Positions 28,542-37,085 of a stretch of 64,000 nt of DNA are shown here, in pieces. The stretch is taken from assembly GCF_034653355.1 (NCBI RefSeq), contig NZ_JAYEER010000004.1, forward strand, positions 868,001 through 932,000, given 5' to 3'. Made by a program: the position numbers and the translations under genes. Numbering within the stretch: position 1 is the stretch's first letter; the number at the start of each line of letters is the position of its first letter. Origin of the DNA: Nitrospirillum sp034653355 (GTDB lineage: Bacteria > Pseudomonadota > Alphaproteobacteria > Azospirillales > Azospirillaceae). The notes below the pieces were generated by a model, which was given only the letters and a program-made list of their open reading frames with translations, searched no databases and was not told where the DNA came from.

Positions 28542-28913
28542 TCATCTGAGCGGCGGTGTTCCGGTCGTGGTGCCGGGCCCTGGACCGGGGGCCTGGCCAT
28601 AAGGGTTGGGAGGCTGGACGGGGGCGTCCAGCGCGGCGCCGCTGCTGAGACGGCCGTTGGCACGGTAGACGTGCGCCAGGATTTCCGCCACCGCCGCCAG
28701 CGCCTCGATGGGGATTTCGCTGTCGATGTCGATGACCGACAGGATTTCCGCCAGGTCCGCGTCCTGTCGCACCTTGACGCCGTTGGCGAAGGCCAGCTCC
28801 AGGATCTGCTCGGCCACCGCGCCCTGGCCGGTGGCGACGATGCGGGGCAGGCCCTCGGCCATGTGCTGCAAGGCCACGGCCACCTGGCGGCGGGGCTTGT
28901 CGCTATCGCCCAT
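28542..28913 (-). CDS. FlhB C-terminal-domain-like protein (FlhB2)
   Basis: This protein of about 123 residues is homologous to the cytoplasmic domain of FlhB/EscU export switches: VAVALQHMAEGLPRIVATGQGAVAEQILELAFANGVKV, then IPIEALAAVAEILAHVY. It lacks the transmembrane region and the NPTH autocleavage site of full FlhB, which is encoded at 31775. Such free-standing copies occur in flagellar loci of alphaproteobacteria. ATG at 28913 is used; a TTG at 28952 has a better ribosome site (GAAGGA) and would add 13 mostly Pro residues. It leads the minus-strand flagellar unit. Confidence 0.75.
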   Translation of the reverse strand: MGDSDKPRRQVAVALQHMAEGLPRIVATGQGAVAEQILELAFANGVKVRQDADLAEILSVIDIDSEIPIEALAAVAEILAHVYRANGRLSSGAALDAPVQPPNPYGQAPGPGPGTTTGTPPLR

Positions 28914-28952
28914 GGGGTCTTGGGGCGGGGGGCCTGAGGGCGGGGGAGCCAA

Positions 28953-29358
28953 AGGCGGTAAGTCCTTCGTTGAATTGAAAACCGGTGCCGGCCGGCCATA
29001 TGGGGCCATGGCGGCACATGCAGGGACGGGGCCAGGGTATATCCCCGTGCCCCTGGACGCAAATGGGCGACGCAAATGGAGGCGCGAATGGCCAGCCGGC
29101 AGGTGGGGCGGTACGTCGCCGTTGGAAAATGCATGGGACGCCGGAGCGGCGTCCGGGCCCGCGGAAACGAGGCCGGCAAAAAGTGCTGGAATCCCATTTG
29201 GTTTAGAGCGATTCTCCGAGCGATGGCTTGCGGATTGCATATAGCCATCTATCGCTGTAGAGGTGCCTGGATCTGGTGTGCGGGGTGACGGTTACCCCTT
29301 GGTTGAACCCTTACGGGTCGTTTGGTTTTAACCCCTTCGGGGTGGGCGGGTACGGATC
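28953..29358. other. Divergent flagellar control region
   Basis: About 400 bases separate flhB2 (minus) from flgB (plus). A sigma-54-like element lies at 29224-29239. A short direct repeat (GACGCAAATGG, twice near 29058-29080) is also visible. No gene was recognised. Confidence 0.5.
29224..29239 (+). promoter_or_regulatory. Sigma-54-like promoter of the flgB operon
   Basis: TGGCTTGCGGATTGCA has GG and GC separated by exactly 10 bases and keeps TGGC and TTGCA of the -24/-12 consensus. It lies 120 bases upstream of flgB. Promoter identity is inferred from sequence and context. Confidence 0.55.
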
Positions 29359-29766
29359 ATGGATCTGAACAGGCTGGGTATCTTCAAGCTGATGTCGGAC
29401 AAGATGGCCTGGGACAACCAGCGCCAGGAGGTCCTGGCGCAGAACGTCTCCAATTCCGACACGCCGAGTTACCAGGCGCAAGATCTGGTGCCCTTCGATT
29501 TCAAGCACCAGCTGCGCGAGGCCGGCCATCTGGACCTGGTGTCGACCGATCCGGCCCACCTGTCGGCCAGCAGCACGGGGGTGGGCGGCTTCCGCTCCGC
29601 CAAGGACCGTACGGCCTATGAGACCTCGCCCACCGGCAACGCCGTGGTGCTGGAGGACCAGATGACCAAGATCGGCCAGAACGCGATCGACTTCCAGGCG
29701 CTGACCAACCTGTACCGCAAACAGATCGGCATGCTGAAGATGGCCCTGGGCAAGGGCTCCGGCTGA
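29359..29766 (+). CDS. flgB: Flagellar basal-body rod protein FlgB
   Basis: FlgB is a proximal rod subunit of the flagellar basal body. The 135-residue protein has LAQNVSNSDTPSYQAQDLVPFDF at the N-terminus, the typical rod-protein motif, and a C-terminal helix (IDFQALTNLYRKQIGMLKMALGKG). It starts the plus-strand operon flgB-flgC-fliE-fliQ-fliR-flhB. The gap to flgC is 73 bases. Confidence 0.92.
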   Translation: MDLNRLGIFKLMSDKMAWDNQRQEVLAQNVSNSDTPSYQAQDLVPFDFKHQLREAGHLDLVSTDPAHLSASSTGVGGFRSAKDRTAYETSPTGNAVVLEDQMTKIGQNAIDFQALTNLYRKQIGMLKMALGKGSG

Positions 29767-29839
29767 CCGGTTCTGGTTAACATGTTCTTGATGATTGGTT
29801 TCGTACCTTAGGTTTCAAGGGTTGGGGACGAGGGTTCCG

Positions 29840-30250
29840 ATGGATTTGATGAACGCGCTGAACTTGTCCACCGCCGGCATGAAGGCGCAGGGCACCCGCC
29901 TGCGCGTCATCGCGGAGAACCTGGCCAACACCGACAGCACGGCCGCCAGCCCGGGCGACCTGCCCTATCGCCGCAAGGTGGTGCTGTTCGCCAACAGCCT
30001 GGACAAGGCGCTGGGCATCAACACCGTCAATGTGAAGAAGGTGGATGTCGACCGCAGCGACTTCCAGCGCAAGTTCGACCCAGGCCACCCCAGCGCCGAC
30101 AGCGAGGGCTATGTGCTGATGCCCAACGTCAACGGCCTGGTGGAATCGATGGACATGCGCGAGGCCCAGCGGTCGTATGAGGCCAACCTGGGCGTCATCG
30201 ACGCCACCCGCACCATGTTGACCAAGACCATCGATCTGCTGCGCAACTGA
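29840..30250 (+). CDS. flgC: Flagellar basal-body rod protein FlgC
   Basis: FlgC is a rod subunit that polymerises with FlgB, FlgF and FliE. The 136-residue protein shows LNLSTAGMKAQGTRLRVIAENLANTDST near the N-terminus, and the C-terminal signature GYVLMPNVNGLVESMDMREAQRSYEANLGVID. The Asn-Leu-Ala-Asn rod motif is present. ATG at 29840 has GAGGG upstream. fliE follows 17 bases later. Confidence 0.94.
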   Translation: MDLMNALNLSTAGMKAQGTRLRVIAENLANTDSTAASPGDLPYRRKVVLFANSLDKALGINTVNVKKVDVDRSDFQRKFDPGHPSADSEGYVLMPNVNGLVESMDMREAQRSYEANLGVIDATRTMLTKTIDLLRN

Positions 30251-30267
30251 TCGCGACCCGGAGCTGA

Positions 30268-30582
30268 GTGAACAAGATGGCCATTCCCATTCCGAACGCG
30301 ATCGCGGCCTACGCCAACACCGCCCGCCAGGGCGCCGGCCCCGGCATGGCGGCCCCCGCCAGCGGTCCCAGCTTCGGCGAACTGATGAAGCAGGCGGCGG
30401 TGGACGCCATCGACACCATGCACCAGGGCGAGCGCATGACCGCCGCCGGTGTGATGGGCAAGGCCGACCTGACCGACGTGGTGAACGCCGTCAGCAACGC
30501 CGAAGTGACGCTGCAGGCCGTGACGGCCGTGCGGGACAAGGTCATCTCCGCCTATCAGGAAATCATGCGCATGCCGATGTGA
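30268..30582 (+). CDS. fliE: Flagellar hook-basal body protein FliE
   Basis: FliE joins the MS ring to the rod and is the first substrate of the export gate. The 104-residue protein has FGELMKQAAVDAIDTMHQGERMT and the C-terminal DVVNAVSNAEVTLQAVTAVRDKVISAYQEIMRMPM, both typical. Start is GTG at 30268 with GGAG just upstream; ATG at 30277 is an alternative. About 140 bases with a duplicated element follow before fliQ. Confidence 0.92.
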   Translation: MNKMAIPIPNAIAAYANTARQGAGPGMAAPASGPSFGELMKQAAVDAIDTMHQGERMTAAGVMGKADLTDVVNAVSNAEVTLQAVTAVRDKVISAYQEIMRMPM

Positions 30583-30617
30583 CGGCGGTGCCGGACGGGG
30601 CGGGCCTGCGGGCCGGT

Positions 30618-30640
30618 CCCGTTTCACATTTGTGGGGCGG
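30618..30640 (+). repeat. Direct repeat, first copy, fliE-fliQ gap
   Basis: A 23-base unit (CCCGTTTCACATTTG... ending GGGGCGG) recurs at 30662-30684 with one difference (A to G). The two starts are 44 bases apart, about four helical turns. Confidence 0.7.
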
Positions 30641-30661
30641 ATGGTTCTGGGGCAAGCTGGC

Positions 30662-30684
30662 CCCGTTTCGCATTTGTGGGGCGG
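30662..30684 (+). repeat. Direct repeat, second copy, fliE-fliQ gap
   Basis: This is the second copy of the 23-base unit at 30618-30640, 22 of 23 bases identical. It ends 37 bases before the fliQ start, so it may lie in the fliQ leader. Confidence 0.7.
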
Positions 30685-30721
30685 TCGGTGCCGGTTCGCC
30701 CCGCGCCGGGTGGATTTGCGC

Positions 30722-31000
30722 ATGAACGAACAGGAAATCATCGAGATCGCGCGCCAATCGCTGCTGACGGTCATCATCGTCAGCGGGCCCATCATGGCCG
30801 TGTCCATGGTGGTGGGCCTGGCCGTCTCGCTGTTCCAGGCGCTGACCCAGATCCAGGAACAGACGCTGACCTTCGTGCCCAAGATCATCGCCATGTTCGT
30901 GGCGCTGGTGTTCCTCGCCCCCTTCATGATGCACCACATGGTGACCTTCACCGAAGGGATCATGGACAAGATCGTCGGGGTCGGAACGGGCAGCGAGTGA
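30722..31000 (+). CDS. fliQ: Flagellar biosynthetic protein FliQ
   Basis: FliQ is a two-helix membrane subunit of the flagellar export gate. The 92-residue protein has two long hydrophobic segments (LLTVIIVSGPIMAVSMVVGLAVSLF and KIIAMFVALVFLAPFMMHHM) around the conserved QALTQIQEQTLTFVPK loop. The length matches the family (about 89). Its stop shares one base with the fliR start (TGATG). Confidence 0.93.
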   Translation: MNEQEIIEIARQSLLTVIIVSGPIMAVSMVVGLAVSLFQALTQIQEQTLTFVPKIIAMFVALVFLAPFMMHHMVTFTEGIMDKIVGVGTGSE

Positions 31001-31761
31001 TGTTGCAGACCTTCCTCGTCAGCCAGTTCTACACCTACCTGATGGTGTTCGTGCGGCTGGGGGCGACCTTCCTGATCATGCCCACCATGGGCGAAACCTT
31101 CGTCTCCACCCGCATCCGCCTGTTGTTCGGCGTCATGGTGGCGCTGGCGGTGACGCCGGCCGTGGGCGGCACCCTGCCGCCGGAGCCGGCGCAGCCCGCC
31201 GACATGGCCGTGCTGATCATCGGCGAGGCCTTGATCGGCATTTTCATCGGCACCATCGCCCGCACCATGATGGGCGCCCTGGAAACGGCGGGCAGCCTGA
31301 TCGCCAACCATGTCGGCCTCAGCTCCGCCCAGGCCTTCAACCCCGCCATGTCGCAGCAGACCACGGTGGTCAACTCCATCCTGGGCATCCTGGGCATCCT
31401 GCTGCTGTTCGCCACCGACATGCACCACATGCTGATCCTGGCGGCGGTGCGCAGCTATGGCCTGTTTCCGCCCGGCGGCGCCATGCCGCTGGGGGACTTC
31501 ACCGAGCATCTGACGCGCATCTTCTCGGAAAGCTTCTCCATCGGCCTGCAGATGTCGGCACCCTTCGTCGTCATCGGCCTGCTGTTCTTCCTGGGCATGG
31601 GCCTGGTGGCGCGGCTGGTGCCGTCCATCCAGGTCTTCTTCGTGACCCAGCCCCTGCAGATCGCCCTGGGCCTGCTGCTGCTGGGCGGCAGCTTGTCGGG
31701 GCTGATGGTCTATTGGCTGCGCGCCTTCCAGGGGCAGATGATGCCCTTCCTGTCGTCGTAG
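31000..31761 (+). CDS. fliR: Flagellar biosynthetic protein FliR
   Basis: FliR is the third core subunit of the FliPQR export gate. The 253-residue protein has six or more membrane segments and the family stretches VRLGATFLIMPTMGETFVSTRIR, GEALIGIFIGTIARTMMGALETAG and SAQAFNPAMSQQTTVVN. Start is the ATG that overlaps the fliQ stop; upstream in-frame starts would intrude into fliQ. flhB follows 13 bases later. Confidence 0.93.
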   Translation: MLQTFLVSQFYTYLMVFVRLGATFLIMPTMGETFVSTRIRLLFGVMVALAVTPAVGGTLPPEPAQPADMAVLIIGEALIGIFIGTIARTMMGALETAGSLIANHVGLSSAQAFNPAMSQQTTVVNSILGILGILLLFATDMHHMLILAAVRSYGLFPPGGAMPLGDFTEHLTRIFSESFSIGLQMSAPFVVIGLLFFLGMGLVARLVPSIQVFFVTQPLQIALGLLLLGGSLSGLMVYWLRAFQGQMMPFLSS

Positions 31762-31774
31762 GGGGAAGGGGCCC

Positions 31775-32857
31775 ATGTCGGAAGACCAGGATCCAGATTC
31801 CAAAACGGAAGAGCCGACAGGCAAACGCCTGTCCGAGGCCCGGGGGAAGGGCAACATCCCCAAGTCGCAGGAGGTGCCGCACCTCTTCATGCTGGGGGCC
31901 ATCCTGGTGCTGGTGGTGGCCGTGCTGCCCTGGACCTTCGGGCGCATCCATACCGTGCTGATCCCCTTCATAGAACGGCCGGAGACCATGCCGGTGGACA
32001 GGGGCGGGCTGGGCCACCTGCTGACCGAGCTGATGGGCCAGGTGGCGATCGCCATGTCGGTGCCCTTCGCCCTGCTGATGATCGCGGCCTTTCTGGGCTC
32101 CGTCCTGCAGGTGGGCTTCGTCTTCAGCGCCGAACGGCTGCTGAGCTTCGACCTCAACCGTTTCAACCCCGTCAGCAACCTGCTGAACAAGTTCAAGGTC
32201 AGCAACCTGATCGAATTCGCCAAGTCGGTCATCAAGCTGACGGTGGTGTCGGTCATCGTGCTGCCCGGTCTCATCCCCCTGGGTCACGCGGTGGAGCATT
32301 TGATCGGCCTGCCGCTGATGGGCCTGGTGGCGGAGACCAAGAGCCAGGCGGTGGGCCTGATCTTCCGCGTGCTGATCGCGCTGGGCCTGTTGGCTGGGGC
32401 CGACTGGTGGTACCAGCGCTGGAAGTTCATGCGCGACATGCGCATGACCAAGCAGGAAGTGAAGGACGAGCACAAGCAGACGGAAGGCGACCCGCTGATC
32501 AAGGGCAAGATCCGCGCCCTGCGCATCCAGCGCGCCCGCAGCCGCATGATGGAGAACGTGCCGAAGGCCGACGTGGTGGTGACCAACCCGACCCACTACG
32601 CCATCGCGCTGAAGTACGACCCGCTGTCCATGACGGCGCCCATGGTGGTGGCCAAGGGCGTGGACTTCATCGCCGCCCGCATCCGCGAACTGGCGGAGGA
32701 GCACGGCATCCCCCTGGTGCCCAACCCGCCGCTGGCCCGCGCCCTGTACGCCACGGCCGAGGTGGACGACGAAATCCCGGCCGAGCATTACAAGGCCGTG
32801 GCCCAGGTCATCTCCTATGTCTTCAAGTTGAAGAAGAAGACCTTCCCCAAACGCTGA
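31775..32857 (+). CDS. flhB: Flagellar export switch protein FlhB
   Basis: FlhB controls the export switch from rod/hook to filament substrates by autocleavage. The 360-residue protein opens with DPDSKTEEPTGKRLSEARGKG, has four transmembrane helices, and carries the cleavage motif N271-P-T-H274 within VVVTNPTHYAIALKY. The C-terminus shows GIPLVPNPPLARALY. Complete and typical in length. It ends the export-gate genes and is followed about 100 bases later by cckA. Confidence 0.95.
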   Translation: MSEDQDPDSKTEEPTGKRLSEARGKGNIPKSQEVPHLFMLGAILVLVVAVLPWTFGRIHTVLIPFIERPETMPVDRGGLGHLLTELMGQVAIAMSVPFALLMIAAFLGSVLQVGFVFSAERLLSFDLNRFNPVSNLLNKFKVSNLIEFAKSVIKLTVVSVIVLPGLIPLGHAVEHLIGLPLMGLVAETKSQAVGLIFRVLIALGLLAGADWWYQRWKFMRDMRMTKQEVKDEHKQTEGDPLIKGKIRALRIQRARSRMMENVPKADVVVTNPTHYAIALKYDPLSMTAPMVVAKGVDFIAARIRELAEEHGIPLVPNPPLARALYATAEVDDEIPAEHYKAVAQVISYVFKLKKKTFPKR

Positions 32858-32960
32858 CCTGAGGCGTTTTGCCGGAAAGGCCCCGGCGCGCCCGTTTTAT
32901 TTCGCCCCCAATTTATTTCAGCGGGCCATCTCGTCCCGCGCGGCCGGTGCTGATAGGATC

Positions 32961-35528
32961 GTGGCCCCCATCCCGAGGTGCCTGCCGGTGGCCGCTTCCC
33001 CCTCCCGCCCGTCCTCCGACCCGTTCGTGACGCCGAAAGATGCCGGCACTGGAATGAGTTTGGCGCCGGGCGGATTGATGCTGCTGGTTGGGGCGCCGCT
33101 GCTGCTGATGGTCTTGTGCTTGGCGGCCGCGCTGGCTTGGGGGGTGCTGGACCATCCCCTTTCATTAATGGTCGCTGTGATCGCCGCAGGCGCTTTCCTG
33201 CTGGCGGCGCTGCTGGGTCTTTATTGGCTGCGCCAGGCGGCGGCGCGCGCGGCGGTGTTGCGCGCGGTGGTGGAGGCGGTGCCCGACGCTTTGGCCGTGG
33301 CGGGGGAGGACGGGCGGGTGCTGGTCGCCAACGGCGCCTTTTCCGCCCTGGCCCATGCCGCCGGAAGCGCCCGGGTGGCCGACATCCTGGCCCACCACTG
33401 CCGCGAGGGCGCCGACACCCAGCGCCTGCGCGACCTGGACGGGGCCGTGCGCCGGGGCGAGGGGGGCGAGGCCTTCGTCGTCTTCGTCGATGACGCGCCG
33501 GGCCAACCCGCCGGTGGCGTGGCCCGTCCGGTGCCCCGCCTGGTGGCGGCGCGGCCCCTGGCCGCCGACCGGCCAGGCCTGTCGGAATGGCGGGTGCGCA
33601 GCGGTGGCGCCGTCCCCGTGCCGGGCAGCCATCCCTGGCGCGAGCTGTGGGACCTGGCGCCCCTCGGCGTCATGCTGGTCGACGGCTCCGGCACCCTGCT
33701 GCGCGTCAACCTGACGCTGGCCGACTGGCTGGGCCATACCCGCGACCTGCTGGAGGATGGCAGCCGCCACCTGCGCGACCTGTTGGCCACCCCGCCCCAG
33801 GGCGAACTGTTTCCCGAGCGCCTGGCCGGCATGGCGGAGGTGGAACTGGCGGCCGCCCGCGCCGCCCCCTTGCGCGCCAGCGTGCTGCACGTGGCGTCGT
33901 CGCCCGGCGGCAGCCTGGTCTTCCTGGGCGACCTTACCCGCGAGACCGCGCGGGAGGAGGAACTGCGCCGGGCGGAGCAGCGTTTCCAGCGCTTCTTCCA
34001 GTTCGCGCCCACCGGCTTCGCCTTCGTGGATGGGGAGTTCCGCCTGGCGGAGTGCAACCCCACCTTCCTCACCATGGCCGACTTGCGCCTGGGCGACGTG
34101 CAGGGCGAGCCCATCGCCAGCCTGTTCCAGCCGGAACACCGCGCCAACCTGCTGGCCCGCCTGGGCGAGGTGCTGGAGGGCCGGCAGCCGGCGGGCGCCG
34201 CCGGGGGCATGGGCACGCCGGTGGAGGCGCGGCTGCGCGGCGCGTCGGGCGCCGTGGTGCATGTCTATTCCCGCCGCTTCGACGGCGAGGGCGACGGCGA
34301 CCGGGGCCTGATCCTGCACCTGGTGGACATGACCGCCCAGAAGAACCTGGAGGCGCAGTTCGTCCAGTCGCAGAAGATGCAGGCCATCGGCCAGCTGGCC
34401 GGCGGCGTGGCGCACGACTTCAACAATCTGCTGACGGCCATGATCGGCTTCTGCGACCTGCTGCTGCTGCGGCACAAGCCGGGCGACCAGTCGTTCAGCG
34501 ACATCATGCAGATCAAGCAGAACGCCAACCGCGCCGCCAACCTGGTGCGCCAACTGCTGGCCTTCTCCCGCCAGCAGACGCTGCAGCCCCGGGTGCTGAG
34601 CATCACCGACGTCCTGGCGGAACTGTCCAACCTGCTGCGGCGCCTGATCGGCGAGAACATCGAGCTGCGCATGCTGCACGGCCGCGACACCGGCCTGGTG
34701 CGGGTGGACCAGGGGCAGCTGGAACAGGTCATCATCAACCTGGCGGTGAACGCCCGCGACGCCATGCCCAAGGGTGGGCGCCTGACCATCGTCACCGGCA
34801 ACCTGCACACCACCGAGCCCATCCGCCATGAGACGGAGGAGATGCCGCCCGGCGACTGGGTGGTGGTGGAGGTGATCGACACCGGCATCGGCATCCCGCC
34901 GGAGAACCTGCAGCGCATTTTCGAGCCCTTCTTCTCCACCAAGGAGGTGGGGTCGGGCACGGGCCTGGGCCTGTCCACCGTCTACGGCATCGTGCGCCAG
35001 ACGGGCGGCTTCGTCTTCGTGGAGAGCAAGCCGGGGGAGGGGGCCAAGTTCTCCATCCACCTGCCCCGCCTGGACGACAAGGCCGCCCAGGCCGCGCCGG
35101 CGGAGGAGGCCAGGGACAAGGCCGCCGCCGATCTCACCGGCATGGGCACCGTGCTGCTGGTGGAGGATGAGGACGCCGTGCGTGTCTTCGGCGCCCGCGC
35201 CCTGCGCAACAAGGGCTACACCGTGCTGGAGGCCCGCAGCGGCGAGGAGGCGCTGGACCTGCTGCAGGGGGAGCGGGGTGGCGACGTGGACCTCATCGTC
35301 AGCGACGTGGTCATGCCCCAGATGGACGGCCCCACCATGATCGAGCAGGTGCGCCGCTTCCGCCCCGACGTGAAGGTCATCTTCATCTCCGGCTACGCCG
35401 AGGACCGTTTCCGCCATTCCCTGAAGGACGGCGCCGTGGTCGACTTCCTGCCCAAGCCCTTCAGCCTGAAACAGCTGGCGGCCAAGGTGAAGGAAGTGAT
35501 GGAAGGCGCCCCGCGCACGGGGGCATGA
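32961..35528 (+). CDS. cckA: CckA-type hybrid cell-cycle histidine kinase
   Basis: CckA is the bifunctional kinase/phosphatase that feeds phosphate through ChpT to CtrA and CpdR. The 855-residue protein has two transmembrane helices (about residues 35-90), two PAS-like domains (about 230-460), a HisKA domain with H485 in GGVAHDFNNLLTAMIGFCDL, an ATPase domain (NLAVNARDAMP, DTGIGIPPENLQRIFEPFF, GTGLGLSTVYGI), and a receiver with D782 (LIVSDVVMPQMDG). The stretch AANLVRQLLAFSRQQTLQPR is highly characteristic of CckA. Start at GTG 32961 is uncertain; GTG 32988 and ATG 33054 are alternatives. Its position next to flhB is common in alphaproteobacteria. Confidence 0.9.
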   Translation: MAPIPRCLPVAASPSRPSSDPFVTPKDAGTGMSLAPGGLMLLVGAPLLLMVLCLAAALAWGVLDHPLSLMVAVIAAGAFLLAALLGLYWLRQAAARAAVLRAVVEAVPDALAVAGEDGRVLVANGAFSALAHAAGSARVADILAHHCREGADTQRLRDLDGAVRRGEGGEAFVVFVDDAPGQPAGGVARPVPRLVAARPLAADRPGLSEWRVRSGGAVPVPGSHPWRELWDLAPLGVMLVDGSGTLLRVNLTLADWLGHTRDLLEDGSRHLRDLLATPPQGELFPERLAGMAEVELAAARAAPLRASVLHVASSPGGSLVFLGDLTRETAREEELRRAEQRFQRFFQFAPTGFAFVDGEFRLAECNPTFLTMADLRLGDVQGEPIASLFQPEHRANLLARLGEVLEGRQPAGAAGGMGTPVEARLRGASGAVVHVYSRRFDGEGDGDRGLILHLVDMTAQKNLEAQFVQSQKMQAIGQLAGGVAHDFNNLLTAMIGFCDLLLLRHKPGDQSFSDIMQIKQNANRAANLVRQLLAFSRQQTLQPRVLSITDVLAELSNLLRRLIGENIELRMLHGRDTGLVRVDQGQLEQVIINLAVNARDAMPKGGRLTIVTGNLHTTEPIRHETEEMPPGDWVVVEVIDTGIGIPPENLQRIFEPFFSTKEVGSGTGLGLSTVYGIVRQTGGFVFVESKPGEGAKFSIHLPRLDDKAAQAAPAEEARDKAAADLTGMGTVLLVEDEDAVRVFGARALRNKGYTVLEARSGEEALDLLQGERGGDVDLIVSDVVMPQMDGPTMIEQVRRFRPDVKVIFISGYAEDRFRHSLKDGAVVDFLPKPFSLKQLAAKVKEVMEGAPRTGA

Positions 35529-35648
35529 GGCGGCGAATCCGGGGGGCTGTCCGAGGGGCCTGCTAACCCTCTGACCTGGAAGCGAATTGGAGCGCAGCGA
35601 CGAGGCCCCGACCGGGGCCGCCGCAGGTTTCCGGGGAACGCAGTGGAC

Positions 35649-35703
35649 TGGAAACCGAGGAAGCCAAGCCGGCGGATGCCGGCGCCCGGCGTCTGAGGGC
35701 ATC
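35649..35703. repeat. Dispersed intergenic repeat, copy 2
   Basis: This aligns with 1577-1631, sharing GCCGGYGGATGCCGGC and the CGTCTGAGGG box. It lies between cckA and recA and is followed directly by an A-rich tract (35703-35730). Confidence 0.45.
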
Positions 35704-35710
35704 ATAACAA

Positions 35711-35735
35711 GAACAAAAAAGAACAAAAGATCAAC
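35711..35735 (+). promoter_or_regulatory. Candidate LexA (SOS) operator upstream of recA
   Basis: Alphaproteobacterial LexA binds GTTC-N7-GTTC or GAAC-N7-GAAC. Here GAAC at 35721-35724 is followed after 7 bases by CAAC (35732-35735), one mismatch. A further GAAC lies at 35711-35714, spaced by 6. The match is imperfect. Confidence 0.4.
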
Positions 35736-35832
35736 AAACCCTCTTTCCAGACCAGAACAGACCATGTACGTTCTCCCTCACCACAGCCGTTGAACGCCCG
35801 TTGGCCGTATGCGACAAGAGGGGGACAGCAAG

Positions 35833-36909
35833 ATGTCGGCACCACTTCGTCTGGTAGAAACACCCATGGATAAGCAAAAGGCCCTCGACGCCGCTCTCGG
35901 CCAGATCGAACGCGCGTTCGGCAAGGGCTCCATCATGAAGCTCGGCGCCAAGGAGGCGTCGATGGAGGTGGATGCCATCTCCACCGGCTCCCTGGGCCTG
36001 GACATCGCGCTGGGCATCGGCGGCCTGCCGCGTGGCCGCATCATCGAAATCTACGGGCCGGAAAGCTCGGGCAAGACCACGCTGGCGCTGCACGCCATCG
36101 CGGAGGCGCAGAAGGCCGGCGGCACCTGCGCCTTCGTCGACGCCGAGCACGCGCTGGACCCGTCCTACGCCCGCAAGCTGGGCGTGAACGTGGACGACCT
36201 GCTGGTCTCCCAGCCCGACGCCGGCGAACAGGCCCTGGAGATCACCGACACGCTGGTGCGCTCCGGCGCCATCGACGTGCTGGTGGTGGACTCGGTGGCG
36301 GCCCTGGTGCCGCGCGCCGAACTGGAAGGCGAGATGGGCGACAGCCATGTCGGCCTGCAGGCCCGCTTGATGAGCCAGGCGCTGCGCAAGCTGACCTCGT
36401 CCATTTCCAAGTCCAACTGCCTGGTCATCTTCATCAATCAGATCCGCCTGAAGATCGGCGTGATGTTCGGCAACCCGGAGACAACGACCGGCGGTAACGC
36501 GCTGAAGTTCTACGCCTCCATCCGCCTGGACATCCGCCGCATCGGCGCCATCAAGGACCGCGACAACGTCGTCGGCAACCAGACCCGCGTGAAGGTGGTG
36601 AAGAACAAGCTGGCCCCGCCGTTCCGCGTGGTCGAGTTCGACATCATGTACGGCGAGGGCGTGTCCAAGGTGGGCGAACTGATCGACCTGGGCATCCAGG
36701 CCGGCGTGGTGGAGAAGTCGGGCGCCTGGTTCTCCTACGACGGCCAGCGCGTCGGCCAGGGCCGCGAGAACGCCAAGCAGTTCCTGCGCACCAACCCGGC
36801 CATCGCCAAGGCCATCGAGGAAAAGGTCCGCGCCAATGCGGGTCTGGTGGCCGGCGCCATGATGGTGGGCTCTCCCGAGGCCGACGGCGACGCCGACAGC
36901 CCCGAGTGA
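35833..36909 (+). CDS. recA: Recombinase RecA
   Basis: RecA forms filaments on single-stranded DNA for strand exchange and triggers LexA self-cleavage. The 358-residue protein is complete, with Walker A GPESSGKTT (75-83), LVVDSVAALVPRAELEGEMGD (Walker B and loop L1) and INQIRLKIGVMFGNPETTTGGNALKFYAS (loop L2). ATG at 35833 follows GGGGGACAG; ATG at 35809 adds eight non-conserved residues. A candidate LexA site lies about 100 bases upstream and a terminator follows. Confidence 0.97.
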   Translation: MSAPLRLVETPMDKQKALDAALGQIERAFGKGSIMKLGAKEASMEVDAISTGSLGLDIALGIGGLPRGRIIEIYGPESSGKTTLALHAIAEAQKAGGTCAFVDAEHALDPSYARKLGVNVDDLLVSQPDAGEQALEITDTLVRSGAIDVLVVDSVAALVPRAELEGEMGDSHVGLQARLMSQALRKLTSSISKSNCLVIFINQIRLKIGVMFGNPETTTGGNALKFYASIRLDIRRIGAIKDRDNVVGNQTRVKVVKNKLAPPFRVVEFDIMYGEGVSKVGELIDLGIQAGVVEKSGAWFSYDGQRVGQGRENAKQFLRTNPAIAKAIEEKVRANAGLVAGAMMVGSPEADGDADSPE

Positions 36910-36944
36910 CGCCCTGACGGCGTCAGAGGAATGCGAATGAGCGA

Positions 36945-36970
36945 GGCGGGCCGGTGACGGTCCGCCTTTT
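36945..36970 (+). terminator. Intrinsic terminator of recA
   Basis: A 9-bp stem (GGCGGGCCG with CGGTCCGCC, one G-T pair) has loop GTGA and ends in TTTT. It lies 36 bases after the recA stop. Confidence 0.85.
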
Positions 36971-37085
36971 CATATGTGTTCCTCGTTCTTTAGGCCTGGA
37001 AGAGGTGGGGGCTGTCAATTCGCCATGAGGGCGGCCTTATCCTGACCTGGACCAAAGGGCGGGAGGCCGAAGGGTGGAGGACGGA

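Noticed and set aside
29777..29791. TTAA-N7-TTGA between flgB and flgC
   Set aside because: One mismatch and a position inside an operon make a CtrA site unlikely.
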